Below are positions 23,956-33,190 of a stretch of 64,000 bases of DNA, in pieces; the stretch's first letter is position 1; each line of letters begins with the position of its first letter. Below the pieces are notes generated by a model. The model ran no database searches. It was given only the letters and a program-made list of their open reading frames with translations, and was not told where the DNA came from. Origin of the DNA: CAWUKT01 sp963923035 (GTDB lineage Bacteria > Bacteroidota > Bacteroidia > J057 > JADKCL01); contig CAWUKT010000008.1 in assembly GCA_963923035.1 (NCBI GenBank), forward strand, positions 1-64,000, in the 5' to 3' direction. Both the position numbers and the translations under genes were made by a program.

Positions 23956-24189
23956 AACTAAAAATGTATTGATAGCGCTGAATAAAATTCGATTACACTA
24001 TAATGATACGATTTAACCCATTTGAAGATTCGCAAATGTAAGACTTAACCGGTCATGGTTATGTTAATTCGTTGTGAAATGTTCTATCTCCTTGATTAGT
24101 AAGTGGGAAAAATTGACCAGTTAACAATTAGTTAATATGGGAGGGGTGTATCGCACGTTATCTACGTGGATGAATTGGGTGGGTTTATC

Positions 24190-25074
24190 TTACGTTTTCA
24201 CCTGTTCGGCGTATAGGATACGCGGTTTGCCTTGCAGGTCATTTCGGAGTGTTACTCCTACAAAACCAATGCCGTTCAGTAACAGTTCACACTCGGCGCC
24301 ATAGTCTTCGTGGATCTCAAAGACCAAGAAGCCCCCCGGTTTGAGTTGGGTGCGGGCGTAGTGGGCGATGTGTCGGTAGAAGAGGAGCGGATCGTCATCG
24401 GGCACAAAGAGGGCGAGCTCCGGTTCGTGTTCGGTGACGAGGTCTTTCATCTCGGCCTGTTCGTGGCGGGGGATATAGGGCGGGTTGGAAATGATGAGGT
24501 CAAAGGCCGGCCAGTCGGAGGGGAGCGCCCGCGCATCCGCGCGGTGCACCTGCAGGGGCAGCTGAAGCTGCCCGGCATTTTGGGTGGTCACCTCCAGCGC
24601 CGTGTCCGAGACATCGGCCGCCCAGACCTCGGCCCCGCGCAGGTGGTGGGCGAGGTAGAGGGCAATGCAGCCACTGCCACATCCGACATCCAACACCTTA
24701 TATATAAAGGGTGCCGGATCGGGGCGATTCTCCAGCAAGGTCCGCCCGGTGAGGGCGACCTCTTCTGTCTCCGGCCGGGGGATGAGTACGCCGGGCCGGA
24801 CCTGAAGTTTCAATTCCCCAAACCAACATTCACCCAGAATGTATTGCATCGGTTCCCCGGCGAGGAGGCGTTCACTGGCGTCGGTCCAGGCGGTGAACTG
24901 CTCGGGTGTGAAACGGGTCTCAGGGTTCATCAGGACGTGGTGATAGGGTTTTTGTACAATAAACTCTACCAATGCCCGGGAGATATTCTGGGATTCTCGC
25001 GACGTAAATGTTGGAATTAAGCGGGAATGTAGTAACTTTGCATTCCCGAAAATTTGGAGCTGATCTGGTTGCAA
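24190..25074 (-). CDS. prmC: Peptide chain release factor N5-glutamine methyltransferase
   Basis: 294 residues from a TTG start at 25074; the first internal ATG would delete the N-terminal helical domain, which is needed for the family length, so TTG is preferred. SAM-binding motif DVGCGSGCIALYLA and the catalytic NPPY motif (ISNPPYIPRHE) identify the enzyme, which methylates the GGQ glutamine of release factors RF1 and RF2. The region before the start contains a plus-strand promoter for the ribosomal operon, so the 5' end is regulatory on both strands. Confidence 0.92.
   Translation of the reverse strand: MQPDQLQIFGNAKLLHSRLIPTFTSRESQNISRALVEFIVQKPYHHVLMNPETRFTPEQFTAWTDASERLLAGEPMQYILGECWFGELKLQVRPGVLIPRPETEEVALTGRTLLENRPDPAPFIYKVLDVGCGSGCIALYLAHHLRGAEVWAADVSDTALEVTTQNAGQLQLPLQVHRADARALPSDWPAFDLIISNPPYIPRHEQAEMKDLVTEHEPELALFVPDDDPLLFYRHIAHYARTQLKPGGFLVFEIHEDYGAECELLLNGIGFVGVTLRNDLQGKPRILYAEQVKT
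25011..25040 (+). promoter_or_regulatory. Upstream promoter P1 facing the ribosomal operon
   Basis: TTG at 25011-25013, 19-nt spacer, TAACTTTG at 25033-25040: a perfect Bacteroidota promoter on the plus strand, inside the 5' end of the minus-strand prmC gene. A transcript from here would have a ~200-nt leader before rpsL. Confidence 0.6.
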
Positions 25075-25185
25075 ATCCTTACACGTTAGGGAATTAAGTT
25101 AGCGAAAAGATCAATGAAACCAATTGATAGTTCTCGGGACGCACTATGCGTGTTGATAAATCTGTTGAAAAAAAGCTGGGTTGCC

Positions 25186-25216
25186 TTGACCTGAACGGTT
25201 AGTTTCTCTAATTTTG
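25186..25216 (+). promoter_or_regulatory. Promoter P2 of the rpsL ribosomal operon
   Basis: TTG at 25186-25188, 20-nt spacer, TAATTTTG at 25209-25216, giving a start site about 20 nt before the rpsL ATG at 25244. Best candidate for the main promoter of the whole rpsL-rplQ operon. Confidence 0.72.
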
Positions 25217-25243
25217 CAACTCGCTTAAAAACGAGGTATTTGT

Positions 25244-25618
25244 ATGCCTACTATACAACAATTAGTACGAAAAGGACGAGTCCGTCAGACCAAGAAGAGC
25301 AAGTCACCTGCAATGCAGTCTTGCCCCCAGAAACGAGGAGTGTGCACTCGTGTGTACACTACTACCCCAAAGAAGCCGAACTCCGCTTTGCGTAAAGTCG
25401 CAAAAGTGAAGCTCGTAAACGGCTATGAGGTAATTGCCTACATCCCCGGTGAAGGCCATAACCTGCAGGAGCACTCCATTGTATTGATCCGTGGCGGTCG
25501 TGTAAAAGACCTTCCGGGGGTACGTTACCACATCGTACGGGGCTCCCTCGATACTGCTGGTGTAAATGACCGGATGAAGAGCCGTTCGAAGTACGGAACC
25601 AAACGTCCTAAGAAATAA
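25244..25618 (+). CDS. rpsL: 30S ribosomal protein S12
   Basis: 124 residues. TTTPKKPNSALRKVAKVKL and GGRVKDLPGVRYH are the decoding-centre loops; both lysines linked to streptomycin response in other bacteria are present in wild-type form. First gene of the operon, 31 nt before rpsG. Confidence 0.98.
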   Translation: MPTIQQLVRKGRVRQTKKSKSPAMQSCPQKRGVCTRVYTTTPKKPNSALRKVAKVKLVNGYEVIAYIPGEGHNLQEHSIVLIRGGRVKDLPGVRYHIVRGSLDTAGVNDRMKSRSKYGTKRPKK

Positions 25619-25649
25619 GTTAGCACTCACAGCTATTCATAAATAGAAG

Positions 25650-26117
25650 ATGAGAAAAGGAAGAGCCAAAAAGAGACAAATTCTGCCGGACCCCAAGTTT
25701 GGGAGTGAAATGGTCACCCGGTTTGTAAATAACTTCATGATTGATGGCAAGAAGTCAGTCGCCTACCGCGCATTCTACGACGCCATCGACATCATTGAAG
25801 AGCGGACCGGAGAGAATGGTCTGGAAGTATTTGAAAAGGCACTGGAAAATGTCATGCCAATGGTCGAAGTCCGCAGCCGTCGGGTTGGTGGTGCTACGTT
25901 CCAGGTCCCGAGCGAAGTTCGCCCGGGTCGTCGTGTTTCCGTTGGTATCAAGTGGATCATTTCCTTCACCCGTCGCCGCAACGAGAAGTCCACCAAGGAA
26001 CGTCTCGCGGGTGAATTGATTGCAGCTTCCCGCAACGAGGGTGGTGCAGTTAAGAAAAAGGAAGACACCCACCGGATGGCAGAAGCCAACAAAGCATTCT
26101 CCCACTTCCGATTCTAA
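25650..26117 (+). CDS. rpsG: 30S ribosomal protein S7
   Basis: 155 residues. Starts MRKGRAKKRQILPDPKFGSE and contains the conserved VEVRSRRVGGATFQVP beta-hairpin; binds the 3' major domain of 16S rRNA and helps nucleate the 30S head. Lies between rpsL and fusA as in the str operon. Confidence 0.98.
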   Translation: MRKGRAKKRQILPDPKFGSEMVTRFVNNFMIDGKKSVAYRAFYDAIDIIEERTGENGLEVFEKALENVMPMVEVRSRRVGGATFQVPSEVRPGRRVSVGIKWIISFTRRRNEKSTKERLAGELIAASRNEGGAVKKKEDTHRMAEANKAFSHFRF

Positions 26118-26171
26118 TTAAAGAGATTCATTACCGCAAAGTAGATACGAACTCAATTATTCAGTAAAATA

Positions 26172-28277
26172 ATGGCCAAAATCGATCTCAAACATACGCG
26201 CAACATTGGTATCATGGCCCACATTGATGCGGGCAAGACCACCACTACCGAGCGTATCCTCTATTACACCGGTATTGTTCACAAAATCGGTGAAGTACAC
26301 GAGGGGGCGGCTACCATGGACTGGATGGAGCAGGAGCAGGAGCGTGGTATTACCATTACTTCCGCTGCTACCACCACTCACTGGAAGTTCAATGAACGCG
26401 ACTTCCGCGTTAACATCATTGACACCCCCGGCCACGTTGACTTTACCGTAGAGGTAGAACGATCCTTGCGTGTTTTGGACGGCACCGTAGCCCTTTTCTG
26501 TTCTGTGGGCGGTGTTGAACCTCAGTCAGAGACAGTCTGGCGCCAGGCCACCAAGTATAAAGTGCCCCGCATTGGTTTCGTTAACAAAATGGACCGCGCC
26601 GGGGCAGATTTTTTTAATGTCGTTGCTCAGGTAGACGAGCGCCTCAGCGGTAACCCCGTTCCGCTTCAGGTGCCGATCGGCGCTGAAGACAAGTTCCGTG
26701 GAGTCGTTGACCTCATCGAGAACCGTGCCATCGTTTGGAACGAGCACGACATGGGAATGACCTTCGAAGAAATCGAAATCCCCGCCGACATCGCCGACGA
26801 CGTCGAAGAGTGGCGTGGTAAGCTGATCGAAGCGGTCGCCGAATACGACGACAACCTGCTCGAGAAGTACTTCGAAGATCCCGATAGCATCACCAAAGAA
26901 GAAATGGTTGAAGCTATCCGGAAGGCAACCATCGACATGGCCATCACTCCGATGATGTGTGGCTCTGCATTTAAGAACAAAGGTGTTCAGACCCTTCTGG
27001 ATGCAGTTTGTCAGTTCCTGCCTTCTCCGCTGGACGTTCCCGCCGTTGAAGGTACTCACCCCAAAACGGGTGAAACCCTCGTTCGCCAGGCCGATTCTTC
27101 CGAGCCCTTCGCCGCCCTGGCTTTCAAAATTATGACTGACCCGTACGTAGGTCGCCTCGCCTTCTTCCGCGTTTACTCCGGAAAACTCGACGGCGGTTCC
27201 TATGTATTGAATAACCGTTCTGGTAAGAAAGAGCGGATCAGCCGGATCCTCCAGATGCACGCCAACAAGCAGGAGCAAATCGCCCGCGTAGAAGCAGGTG
27301 ATATCGCTGCCGCCGTTGGATTTAAGTCCATCAAGACCGGTGATACCCTCAGCGATATGAGCAACCCGATCGTCCTGGAAGAAATGACCTTCCCCGATCC
27401 GGTAATCTCCCTCGCTGTTGAGCCCAAGACCACGGCCGACGCCGACAAGTTGACCACTGGTTTGATCAAGCTCGCTGAAGAAGACCCGACCTTCAACGTT
27501 CGGACTGACGAAGATTCCGGCCAGACCATTATCTCTGGTATGGGTGAGCTTCACCTCGAGATCATCGTTGACCGTCTGAAGCGTGAATTCAAAGTCGAAG
27601 TGAACCAGGGTGCACCTCAGGTAGCTTACCGTGAGGCCATCAAGGGCAGCTACGATCACCGTGAAGTCTACAAGAAGCAGACGGGTGGTCGCGGTAAATT
27701 CGCCGACGTCTACGTTGAATTCAGCCCGGCTGAAAAAGAAGGTGAACACCTTGAATTCGTTGACGAAATCAAAGGTGGCGCCATCCCCAAAGAATTTATT
27801 CCTTCCGTTGAGAAGGGTATCCGCCAGGCCATGGAAGAAGGTATTCTTGCCGGCTTCCCCGTCTCTGGTGTAAAAGCCCGTCTCCACTTCGGATCTTTCC
27901 ACGCAGTTGACTCCGATCAGCTCTCCTTCGAACTGGCTGGCCGCCTTGCCTTCCGTAATGCAGCCAAGCAAGCCACGCCGATCATTCTGGAGCCGATCAT
28001 GGCGGTAGAAGTTGTGACTCCTGAGGAGTACATGGGTTCCATCGTTGGTGACCTCAACAAGCGTCGTGGTCAGGTCGAAGGCATGGACGCCCGCGGTAAC
28101 GACCGCGTAGTAAAGGCCAAAGTGCCGCTGTCCGAAATGTTTGGTTATGTGACCACGCTCCGTACCGTTTCCTCGGGCCGTGCCGCTTCGACCATGCAGT
28201 TCTCCCACTACGCCCAGACCCCGCGTGGTATCCAGGAAGAGGTGATCGCTAAAGTTAAAGGCGTCGCCACAGCTTAA
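26172..28277 (+). CDS. fusA: Translation elongation factor G
   Basis: 701 residues. GTPase motifs AHIDAGKTT (P-loop, residues 16-24), RGITI (switch I), DTPGHVDF and NKMDRAGADF lie in the first 150 residues, followed by domains II-V with the conserved SGMGELHLEI and the C-terminal FGYVTTLRTVSSGRA. GTP-driven tRNA/mRNA translocation. No tuf gene follows; rpsJ comes directly after. Confidence 0.98.
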   Translation: MAKIDLKHTRNIGIMAHIDAGKTTTTERILYYTGIVHKIGEVHEGAATMDWMEQEQERGITITSAATTTHWKFNERDFRVNIIDTPGHVDFTVEVERSLRVLDGTVALFCSVGGVEPQSETVWRQATKYKVPRIGFVNKMDRAGADFFNVVAQVDERLSGNPVPLQVPIGAEDKFRGVVDLIENRAIVWNEHDMGMTFEEIEIPADIADDVEEWRGKLIEAVAEYDDNLLEKYFEDPDSITKEEMVEAIRKATIDMAITPMMCGSAFKNKGVQTLLDAVCQFLPSPLDVPAVEGTHPKTGETLVRQADSSEPFAALAFKIMTDPYVGRLAFFRVYSGKLDGGSYVLNNRSGKKERISRILQMHANKQEQIARVEAGDIAAAVGFKSIKTGDTLSDMSNPIVLEEMTFPDPVISLAVEPKTTADADKLTTGLIKLAEEDPTFNVRTDEDSGQTIISGMGELHLEIIVDRLKREFKVEVNQGAPQVAYREAIKGSYDHREVYKKQTGGRGKFADVYVEFSPAEKEGEHLEFVDEIKGGAIPKEFIPSVEKGIRQAMEEGILAGFPVSGVKARLHFGSFHAVDSDQLSFELAGRLAFRNAAKQATPIILEPIMAVEVVTPEEYMGSIVGDLNKRRGQVEGMDARGNDRVVKAKVPLSEMFGYVTTLRTVSSGRAASTMQFSHYAQTPRGIQEEVIAKVKGVATA

Positions 28278-28303
28278 GTATAGAATTGAATATTTAAATA
28301 GGC

Positions 28304-28609
28304 ATGAATCAAAAGATTAGAATCAAGCTTAAGTCTTACGACCACAATCTGGTAGACAAGTCTGCCGAGAAGATTGTGCGCACGGTAAAAACTACCGGCG
28401 CCGTCGTAAGCGGTCCGATTCCGCTGCCAACCCACAAGAGCATCATTACCGTGAACCGTTCACCCCACGTGAACAAGAAGTCACGGGAGCAATTCCAAGT
28501 ATGCTCTTATAAGCGGTTGATCGACATTTTTTCCTCTACTGCCAAGACGGTAGATGTTTTGATGAAGCTGGAGTTGCCCTCCGGTGTAGATGTTGAAATC
28601 AAAGTCTAA
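28304..28609 (+). CDS. rpsJ: 30S ribosomal protein S10
   Basis: 101 residues; RIKLKSYDHNLVDKSAEKIV and the loop with PLPTHKSIITVNRSPHVNKKS are typical. 30S head protein and, in other bacteria, the NusE antitermination factor. First gene of the S10 block, 26 nt after fusA. Confidence 0.98.
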   Translation: MNQKIRIKLKSYDHNLVDKSAEKIVRTVKTTGAVVSGPIPLPTHKSIITVNRSPHVNKKSREQFQVCSYKRLIDIFSSTAKTVDVLMKLELPSGVDVEIKV

Positions 28610-28628
28610 TCATCAGGAGGAGTAAGAA

Positions 28629-29294
28629 ATGGCAGGTTTGATCGGAAAAAAGGTCGGTATGACCAGCATCTATGATGCTGACCGCAAGATGATCCCATGT
28701 ACCGTTGTTGAAGCAGGTCCCTGTATTGTTACCCAGGTTCGCTCGCTTGAAGTCGACGGCTACGAAGCAGTACAACTCTCGTACGGCGAAAAGAAAGAAA
28801 AGAACACTACGGCAGCTCTGAAAGGACATTTCGACAAAGCCGGAACCACTCCTAAGAAAGTGGTTTGGGAAACCGAAAAGTTCGACAACGTTGTTTTCAG
28901 CGAAGTCGAAGGCGAAATCCAGAGCGAAAACAAAGGTGAACTCCAACTGGGAGATCAGGTCGATGTGACCATGTTCCAGGAAGGTGAGTTTGTCGATGTG
29001 GCTGGAACCAGCAAAGGTAAAGGCTTTCAGGGTGTCGTTAAGCGCCATGGTTTCCATGGTGTTGGTGGCCAAACCCACGGTCAGCACAACCGGGGCCGTG
29101 CTCCTGGTTCGTTGGGCCCGGGTTCTACCCCTTCTCGTGTCTTCAAAGGCATGAAAATGGCCGGCCGGACTGGTGGCAAACGCGTAAAGATCCAAAATCT
29201 CCGGATTTTGAAGGTTGTACCGGAAAAGAACCTCTTGGTGATTTCTGGTGCAGTTCCTGGTCACAAAGGTGGATACATTTTTATTGAGAAGTAA
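28629..29294 (+). CDS. rplC: 50S ribosomal protein L3
   Basis: 221 residues starting MAGLIGKKVGMTSIYD. The central extension GTSKGKGFQGVVKRHGFHG reaches the peptidyl-transferase centre and carries the usual methylatable Gln region. A GGAGG-like sequence (CAGGAGGAG) precedes the ATG, one of few Shine-Dalgarno-like sites in this operon. Confidence 0.98.
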   Translation: MAGLIGKKVGMTSIYDADRKMIPCTVVEAGPCIVTQVRSLEVDGYEAVQLSYGEKKEKNTTAALKGHFDKAGTTPKKVVWETEKFDNVVFSEVEGEIQSENKGELQLGDQVDVTMFQEGEFVDVAGTSKGKGFQGVVKRHGFHGVGGQTHGQHNRGRAPGSLGPGSTPSRVFKGMKMAGRTGGKRVKIQNLRILKVVPEKNLLVISGAVPGHKGGYIFIEK

Positions 29295-29296
29295 CT

Positions 29297-29926
29297 ATGG
29301 AATTAGCAGTCAAAAAAATCGACGGCGCTGATACCGGTCGCAAGGTTACGCTTCCTACCGAAGTGTTCGGGCTCGAAACCCCCAACGATCACGCGATTTA
29401 CCAGGACGTGCGCCAGATCCTTGCCAATCGCCGGCAGGGAACTCATAAAGCAAAGGAAAGAGGAGAAGTCAGCGGTTCCAAGAAGAAGCCGTACCGTCAG
29501 AAGGGAACTGGTAATGCCCGTTCCGGTCACAAGCGTTCCCCGCTTTGGCGTCATGGTGGTACTGTATTCGGACCTCGTCCCCGGGACTACGGATTCCGCC
29601 TCAATAAGAAGATCAAGCAGCTCGCCCGTCGCAGCGCTTTGACCTATAAAGCCCGTGAAGAGCAAATCACCGTGCTGGAAGGATTCAACTTCGAGTCCCC
29701 CAAAACGAAAGATTTTCTGAACATCCTCAAGGCCCTCGAACTCGACAACGCCAAGGTTCTCATGATCCTGCCGGAAGATTCGAAAGAGATTTACCTCTCT
29801 TCTCGTAACGTTCCCAAGGCTGAAGTTCGCCGCGCCTCTGATCTGAATACCTACGATATCTTGAACGCCGATCAACTGATCCTCGTCGAGGCTTCCGTTG
29901 ACAAAATCAAGGAGCAATTGGGATAA
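29297..29926 (+). CDS. rplD: 50S ribosomal protein L4
   Basis: 209 residues. The long loop with KKPYRQKGTGNARSGHKRSP and HGGTVFGPRPRDYGFRLNKK lines the exit tunnel. Begins 2 nt after rplC. In enterobacteria L4 represses its own operon; no such leader can be seen here. Confidence 0.98.
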   Translation: MELAVKKIDGADTGRKVTLPTEVFGLETPNDHAIYQDVRQILANRRQGTHKAKERGEVSGSKKKPYRQKGTGNARSGHKRSPLWRHGGTVFGPRPRDYGFRLNKKIKQLARRSALTYKAREEQITVLEGFNFESPKTKDFLNILKALELDNAKVLMILPEDSKEIYLSSRNVPKAEVRRASDLNTYDILNADQLILVEASVDKIKEQLG

Positions 29927-29930
29927 GACC

Positions 29931-30227
29931 ATGAGTGTATTGAAAAAACCACTGGTTTCGGAAAAATGGGAGCTGATCAACAGCCGCCAAGGCAATAACC
30001 AATATGCCTTCAGCGTTGGTCTCGACGCCCGCAAAAACGAAATCAAAGAAGAGATCGAAAAGATGTACGACGTCAACGTGGAGAGCGTACGCACCATGGT
30101 CGTTGTAGGTAAGAAGCGGAACCGCTACACGCGTTCCGGATACATCACGGGCAAGTCGCCCAACTACAAGAAGGCCATCGTTACCCTGGCTAAAGGGGAA
30201 GAGATTGATTTCTACAAAAACATTTAA
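29931..30227 (+). CDS. rplW: 50S ribosomal protein L23
   Basis: 98 residues from ATG 29931 (MSVLKKPLVSEKW); a longer frame from 29898 overlaps rplD and is not needed. Contains YDVNVESVRTMVVVGKKRN and the tunnel-exit surface where SRP and trigger factor dock. Confidence 0.97.
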   Translation: MSVLKKPLVSEKWELINSRQGNNQYAFSVGLDARKNEIKEEIEKMYDVNVESVRTMVVVGKKRNRYTRSGYITGKSPNYKKAIVTLAKGEEIDFYKNI

Positions 30228-30239
30228 GGAGAGTAGACG

Positions 30240-31070
30240 ATGGGAATCCGAAAATTAAAACCAACGACACCCGGCCGCCGCTTTATGACGGTATCTGATT
30301 TCGCTGAAATCACTGCCTCCAAGCCGGAAAAGTCGCTCACGAAAGGAAAGCACCGCTCTGGTGGTCGTAACAACTCTGGTAAAATGACGATGCGCTACCT
30401 CGGTGGTGGTCACAAGCGTCGTTACCGGGTCATCGACTTCAAGCGTGACAAGGATGGCGTAAAGGCCGAAGTCCTTTCCATTGAATATGATCCGAACCGC
30501 TCTTCCCGCATCGCCCTCCTCAAGTACGAGGACGGAGAGAAGCGTTACATCATCGCTCCGGAAGGTTTGAAAGTAGGTCAGACCGTTGTGTCTGGTGTCG
30601 CTGCCGAGCCGACGGTCGGTAACTCGAAGAAGCTCAAAGACATTCCGTTGGGTGCTATTGTTCACAACATTGAACTGCATCCTTCCAAAGGCGGTGTCAT
30701 CTGCCGTGGCGCTGGAACTTATGCCCAGATCCTCGGTAAAGAAGGGAAATACATCAGCCTTCGTCTGCCTTCTGGTGAGTCCCGCTGGGTACTCGCCGAG
30801 TGCAAGGCCACCATCGGTGCGGTAGGTAACTCCTCCCACATGAATGTGACCTTGGGTAAGGCCGGTAAAAACCGCTGGTTGGGCCGTCGCCCGCGCGTTC
30901 GTGGTGTAGCCATGAACCCGGTTGATCACCCCATGGGTGGTGGTGAAGGCCGCGCTTCCGGTGGACACCCCCGTTCCCGCAAAGGTTTGCCTGCCAAAGG
31001 TTACCGGACCCGGAACAAGAAGAAGCATTCGAGCAGTTTGATCATCAGTCGTAAAAAGAAAAGGAAATAA
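30240..31070 (+). CDS. rplB: 50S ribosomal protein L2
   Basis: 276 residues. SGGRNNSGKMTMRYLGGGHKRRYR and the C-terminal GVAMNPVDHPMGGGEGRASGG (with the essential His near the peptidyl-transferase centre) are conserved. A GGAGAG sequence sits upstream of the ATG. Confidence 0.98.
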   Translation: MGIRKLKPTTPGRRFMTVSDFAEITASKPEKSLTKGKHRSGGRNNSGKMTMRYLGGGHKRRYRVIDFKRDKDGVKAEVLSIEYDPNRSSRIALLKYEDGEKRYIIAPEGLKVGQTVVSGVAAEPTVGNSKKLKDIPLGAIVHNIELHPSKGGVICRGAGTYAQILGKEGKYISLRLPSGESRWVLAECKATIGAVGNSSHMNVTLGKAGKNRWLGRRPRVRGVAMNPVDHPMGGGEGRASGGHPRSRKGLPAKGYRTRNKKKHSSSLIISRKKKRK

Positions 31071-31073
31071 AGC

Positions 31074-31355
31074 ATGGCTAGGTCACTGAAAAAAGGACCG
31101 TTCATCGATCCGAAGCTGGAAAAGAAAGTGGACAAGATGAACGAAGGTGGTAAAAAGAAGACCATCAAGACTTGGGCGCGCCGTTCGATGATTTCTCCGG
31201 AATTCGTCGGTCATACTTTCGCCGTTCACAACGGCAATAAATTCATCCCCGTGTACGTCACCGAAAACATGGTAGGTCACAAACTGGGTGAATTCGCGCC
31301 GACCCGGACGTTCCGCGGTCATGCTGGAAACCGTAAAGATAAAGGGAGAAGGTAA
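31074..31355 (+). CDS. rpsS: 30S ribosomal protein S19
   Basis: 93 residues, starts MARSLKKGPFIDPKLEKKV; the core KTWARRSMISPEFVGHTFAVHNG and C-terminal GEFAPTRTFRGH are typical. Its stop codon shares one base with the rplV start (TAATG). Confidence 0.98.
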   Translation: MARSLKKGPFIDPKLEKKVDKMNEGGKKKTIKTWARRSMISPEFVGHTFAVHNGNKFIPVYVTENMVGHKLGEFAPTRTFRGHAGNRKDKGRR

Positions 31356-31819
31356 TGGCAGAGCAGACGAAAAAACTCACTCGTAAAGAGAAGATCGCCC
31401 AGGGCGTTGAAAAAGGCCCCAAGCGTAAAACCGCAATGGCCCAGCGTCTCCGTGAGGAGCGCATGGACACCGCCAAAGCCGTTCTCCGTAACAGCCCCAT
31501 CGCTACCCGCAAGATGCGCATGGTAGTCGATTTGGTCCGCGGCATGGATGTAGACCACGCACTCAATGTGCTCAAGTTTACCTCCAAAGCCGGAGCCGAG
31601 CCCATCCGTAAGCTCCTCCTCTCCGCGATCGCCAACTGGGAAGCCAAGAACGAAGGCATGCGGGTAGGCGACGGCGCCCTCTACATCAAAGAGGCCCACG
31701 TCGGCGGCGGCCGCCAGCTGAAGCGTTTCCGTCCTGCCCCCCAGGGCCGGGCTCACCGGATCCGCAAGCGTTCGAGCCACGTTACCTTGATTTTGGACAC
31801 CAAAGAGATCGAAGATTAA
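31355..31819 (+). CDS. rplV: 50S ribosomal protein L22 with N-terminal extension
   Basis: 154 residues, about 40 longer than the E. coli protein. Residues 1-40 are a basic, helical extension (KLTRKEKIAQGVEKGPKRKT); the standard domain starts near AKAVLRNSPIATRKMRMVVD and includes the tunnel beta-hairpin (KRFRPAPQGRAHRIRKRSSH). The extended form appears typical of Bacteroidota relatives rather than a fusion. Confidence 0.97.
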   Translation: MAEQTKKLTRKEKIAQGVEKGPKRKTAMAQRLREERMDTAKAVLRNSPIATRKMRMVVDLVRGMDVDHALNVLKFTSKAGAEPIRKLLLSAIANWEAKNEGMRVGDGALYIKEAHVGGGRQLKRFRPAPQGRAHRIRKRSSHVTLILDTKEIED

Positions 31820-31821
31820 TA

Positions 31822-32526
31822 ATGGGACAGAAAACACATCCAATCGGGCTGCGCCTTGGAATCACCAAAGGATGGGAGTCCAACTGGTACGGCGGCAAAG
31901 ACTACTCCGATAAACTCATCGAAGACGAGAAAATCCGGAACTACCTCGCCAAGCGGATCACCCGTGGCGGTATTTCCAAAGTCGTCATTGAGCGGACCCT
32001 GAAGCGCATTACCATCACCATCCACACCTCTCGTCCCGGTATCGTCATCGGTCGTGGTGGCCAGGAGGTTGATAGCCTCAAGGAAGAGATCAAGAAAATC
32101 ACCAACAAAGACGTTCAGATCAATATCTACGAAATCAAGCGCCCGGAACTCGACGCCAAGCTGGTTTCTGAAATGATCGCCTCTCAGTTGGCTGCTCGTA
32201 TCTCTTTCCGGCGCGCCATGAAGACTGCCCTCGCGTCTACCATGCGCATGGGGGCTCAAGGTGTAAAAATTATGTGTTCCGGTCGTCTTGGTGGAGCAGA
32301 AATGGCCCGTACAGAAATGTACAAGAACGGTCGTATTCCGCTGCAAACCCTCCGGGCCGACATCGACTACGCCCTCACCGAATCCAAGACCATTTATGGT
32401 GTCATTGGTGTGAAGGTCTGGATCTGTAAAGGCGAACTCTACGGTAAAGTGGATCTTTCCCCGAACGCAGGTCTCGAAAATAAACGTGGCAAACGCGGAG
32501 GAGGTGGAAACCGCCGCCGCCGCTAA
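31822..32526 (+). CDS. rpsC: 30S ribosomal protein S3
   Basis: 234 residues. N-terminal MGQKTHPIGLRLGITKGWES, KH domain with GIVIGRGGQEVDSL, and C-terminal domain MRMGAQGVKIMCSGRLGGAEMAR. Part of the mRNA entry channel. Ends in a basic tail NRRRR. Confidence 0.98.
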   Translation: MGQKTHPIGLRLGITKGWESNWYGGKDYSDKLIEDEKIRNYLAKRITRGGISKVVIERTLKRITITIHTSRPGIVIGRGGQEVDSLKEEIKKITNKDVQINIYEIKRPELDAKLVSEMIASQLAARISFRRAMKTALASTMRMGAQGVKIMCSGRLGGAEMARTEMYKNGRIPLQTLRADIDYALTESKTIYGVIGVKVWICKGELYGKVDLSPNAGLENKRGKRGGGGNRRRR

Positions 32527-32552
32527 TCACAACCGAATAAAAGGGAATAGAA

Positions 32553-32972
32553 ATGCTTTTACCCAAGAGAACAAAATTCAGAAGACATCAGAAGGGACGC
32601 ATCAAAGGCAACGCTACCCGTGGTCACCAGATCGCATTCGGTTCCTTTGCCATCAAAGCCCTTGAACCTACCTTCATCACCAGTCGTCAGATCGAGGCTG
32701 CCCGTCAGGCCATCACTCGTGAAATGAAACGTGAAGGTAAGCTCTGGATCCGCGTTTTCCCGGCCAAGCCCATTACCAAAAAGCCTGCAGAGGTACGGAT
32801 GGGTAAAGGAAAAGGATCTCCTGAATACTGGGCTGTCCCGGTAGAACCAGGACGGATCATTTTTGAAGCTGAAGGTGTGCCGCTTGACGTTGCCAAAGAA
32901 GCAATGCGTCTCGGTGCCCAGAAGCTGCCTTGCAAAATCAAATTTGTAGTCAGAAGAGATTATCAGGAGTAG
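32553..32972 (+). CDS. rplP: 50S ribosomal protein L16
   Basis: 139 residues, starts MLLPKRTKFRRHQKGRIKGN; contains RQIEAARQAITREMKREGK and MGKGKGSPEYWAVPVEPGRI. Needed for the A-site tRNA region of the 50S subunit. Confidence 0.98.
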   Translation: MLLPKRTKFRRHQKGRIKGNATRGHQIAFGSFAIKALEPTFITSRQIEAARQAITREMKREGKLWIRVFPAKPITKKPAEVRMGKGKGSPEYWAVPVEPGRIIFEAEGVPLDVAKEAMRLGAQKLPCKIKFVVRRDYQE

Positions 32973-32976
32973 AACC

Positions 32977-33183
32977 ATGAGAATCAATGAAATTCGGGAA
33001 TTGACGGATGCCGAGCTCCTGGAGCGGATCGAAGAAGATCGGGGGTTGTTGCAAAAAATGTACTTCAACCACGCTATTTCTGAGATCGAATCTCCGTCCA
33101 AAATTCGTACCACCAAGCGCACCATTGCCCGTATGCTTACGGTTCTGCGTCAGCGCGAGTTGGCAAAATCCCAAAACGCTTAA
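32977..33183 (+). CDS. rpmC: 50S ribosomal protein L29
   Basis: 68 residues, two-helix protein (INEIRELTDAELLERIEEDR ... KIRTTKRTIARMLTVLRQRE) at the tunnel exit beside L23. Confidence 0.96.
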   Translation: MRINEIRELTDAELLERIEEDRGLLQKMYFNHAISEIESPSKIRTTKRTIARMLTVLRQRELAKSQNA

Positions 33184-33190
33184 ATGAGAG

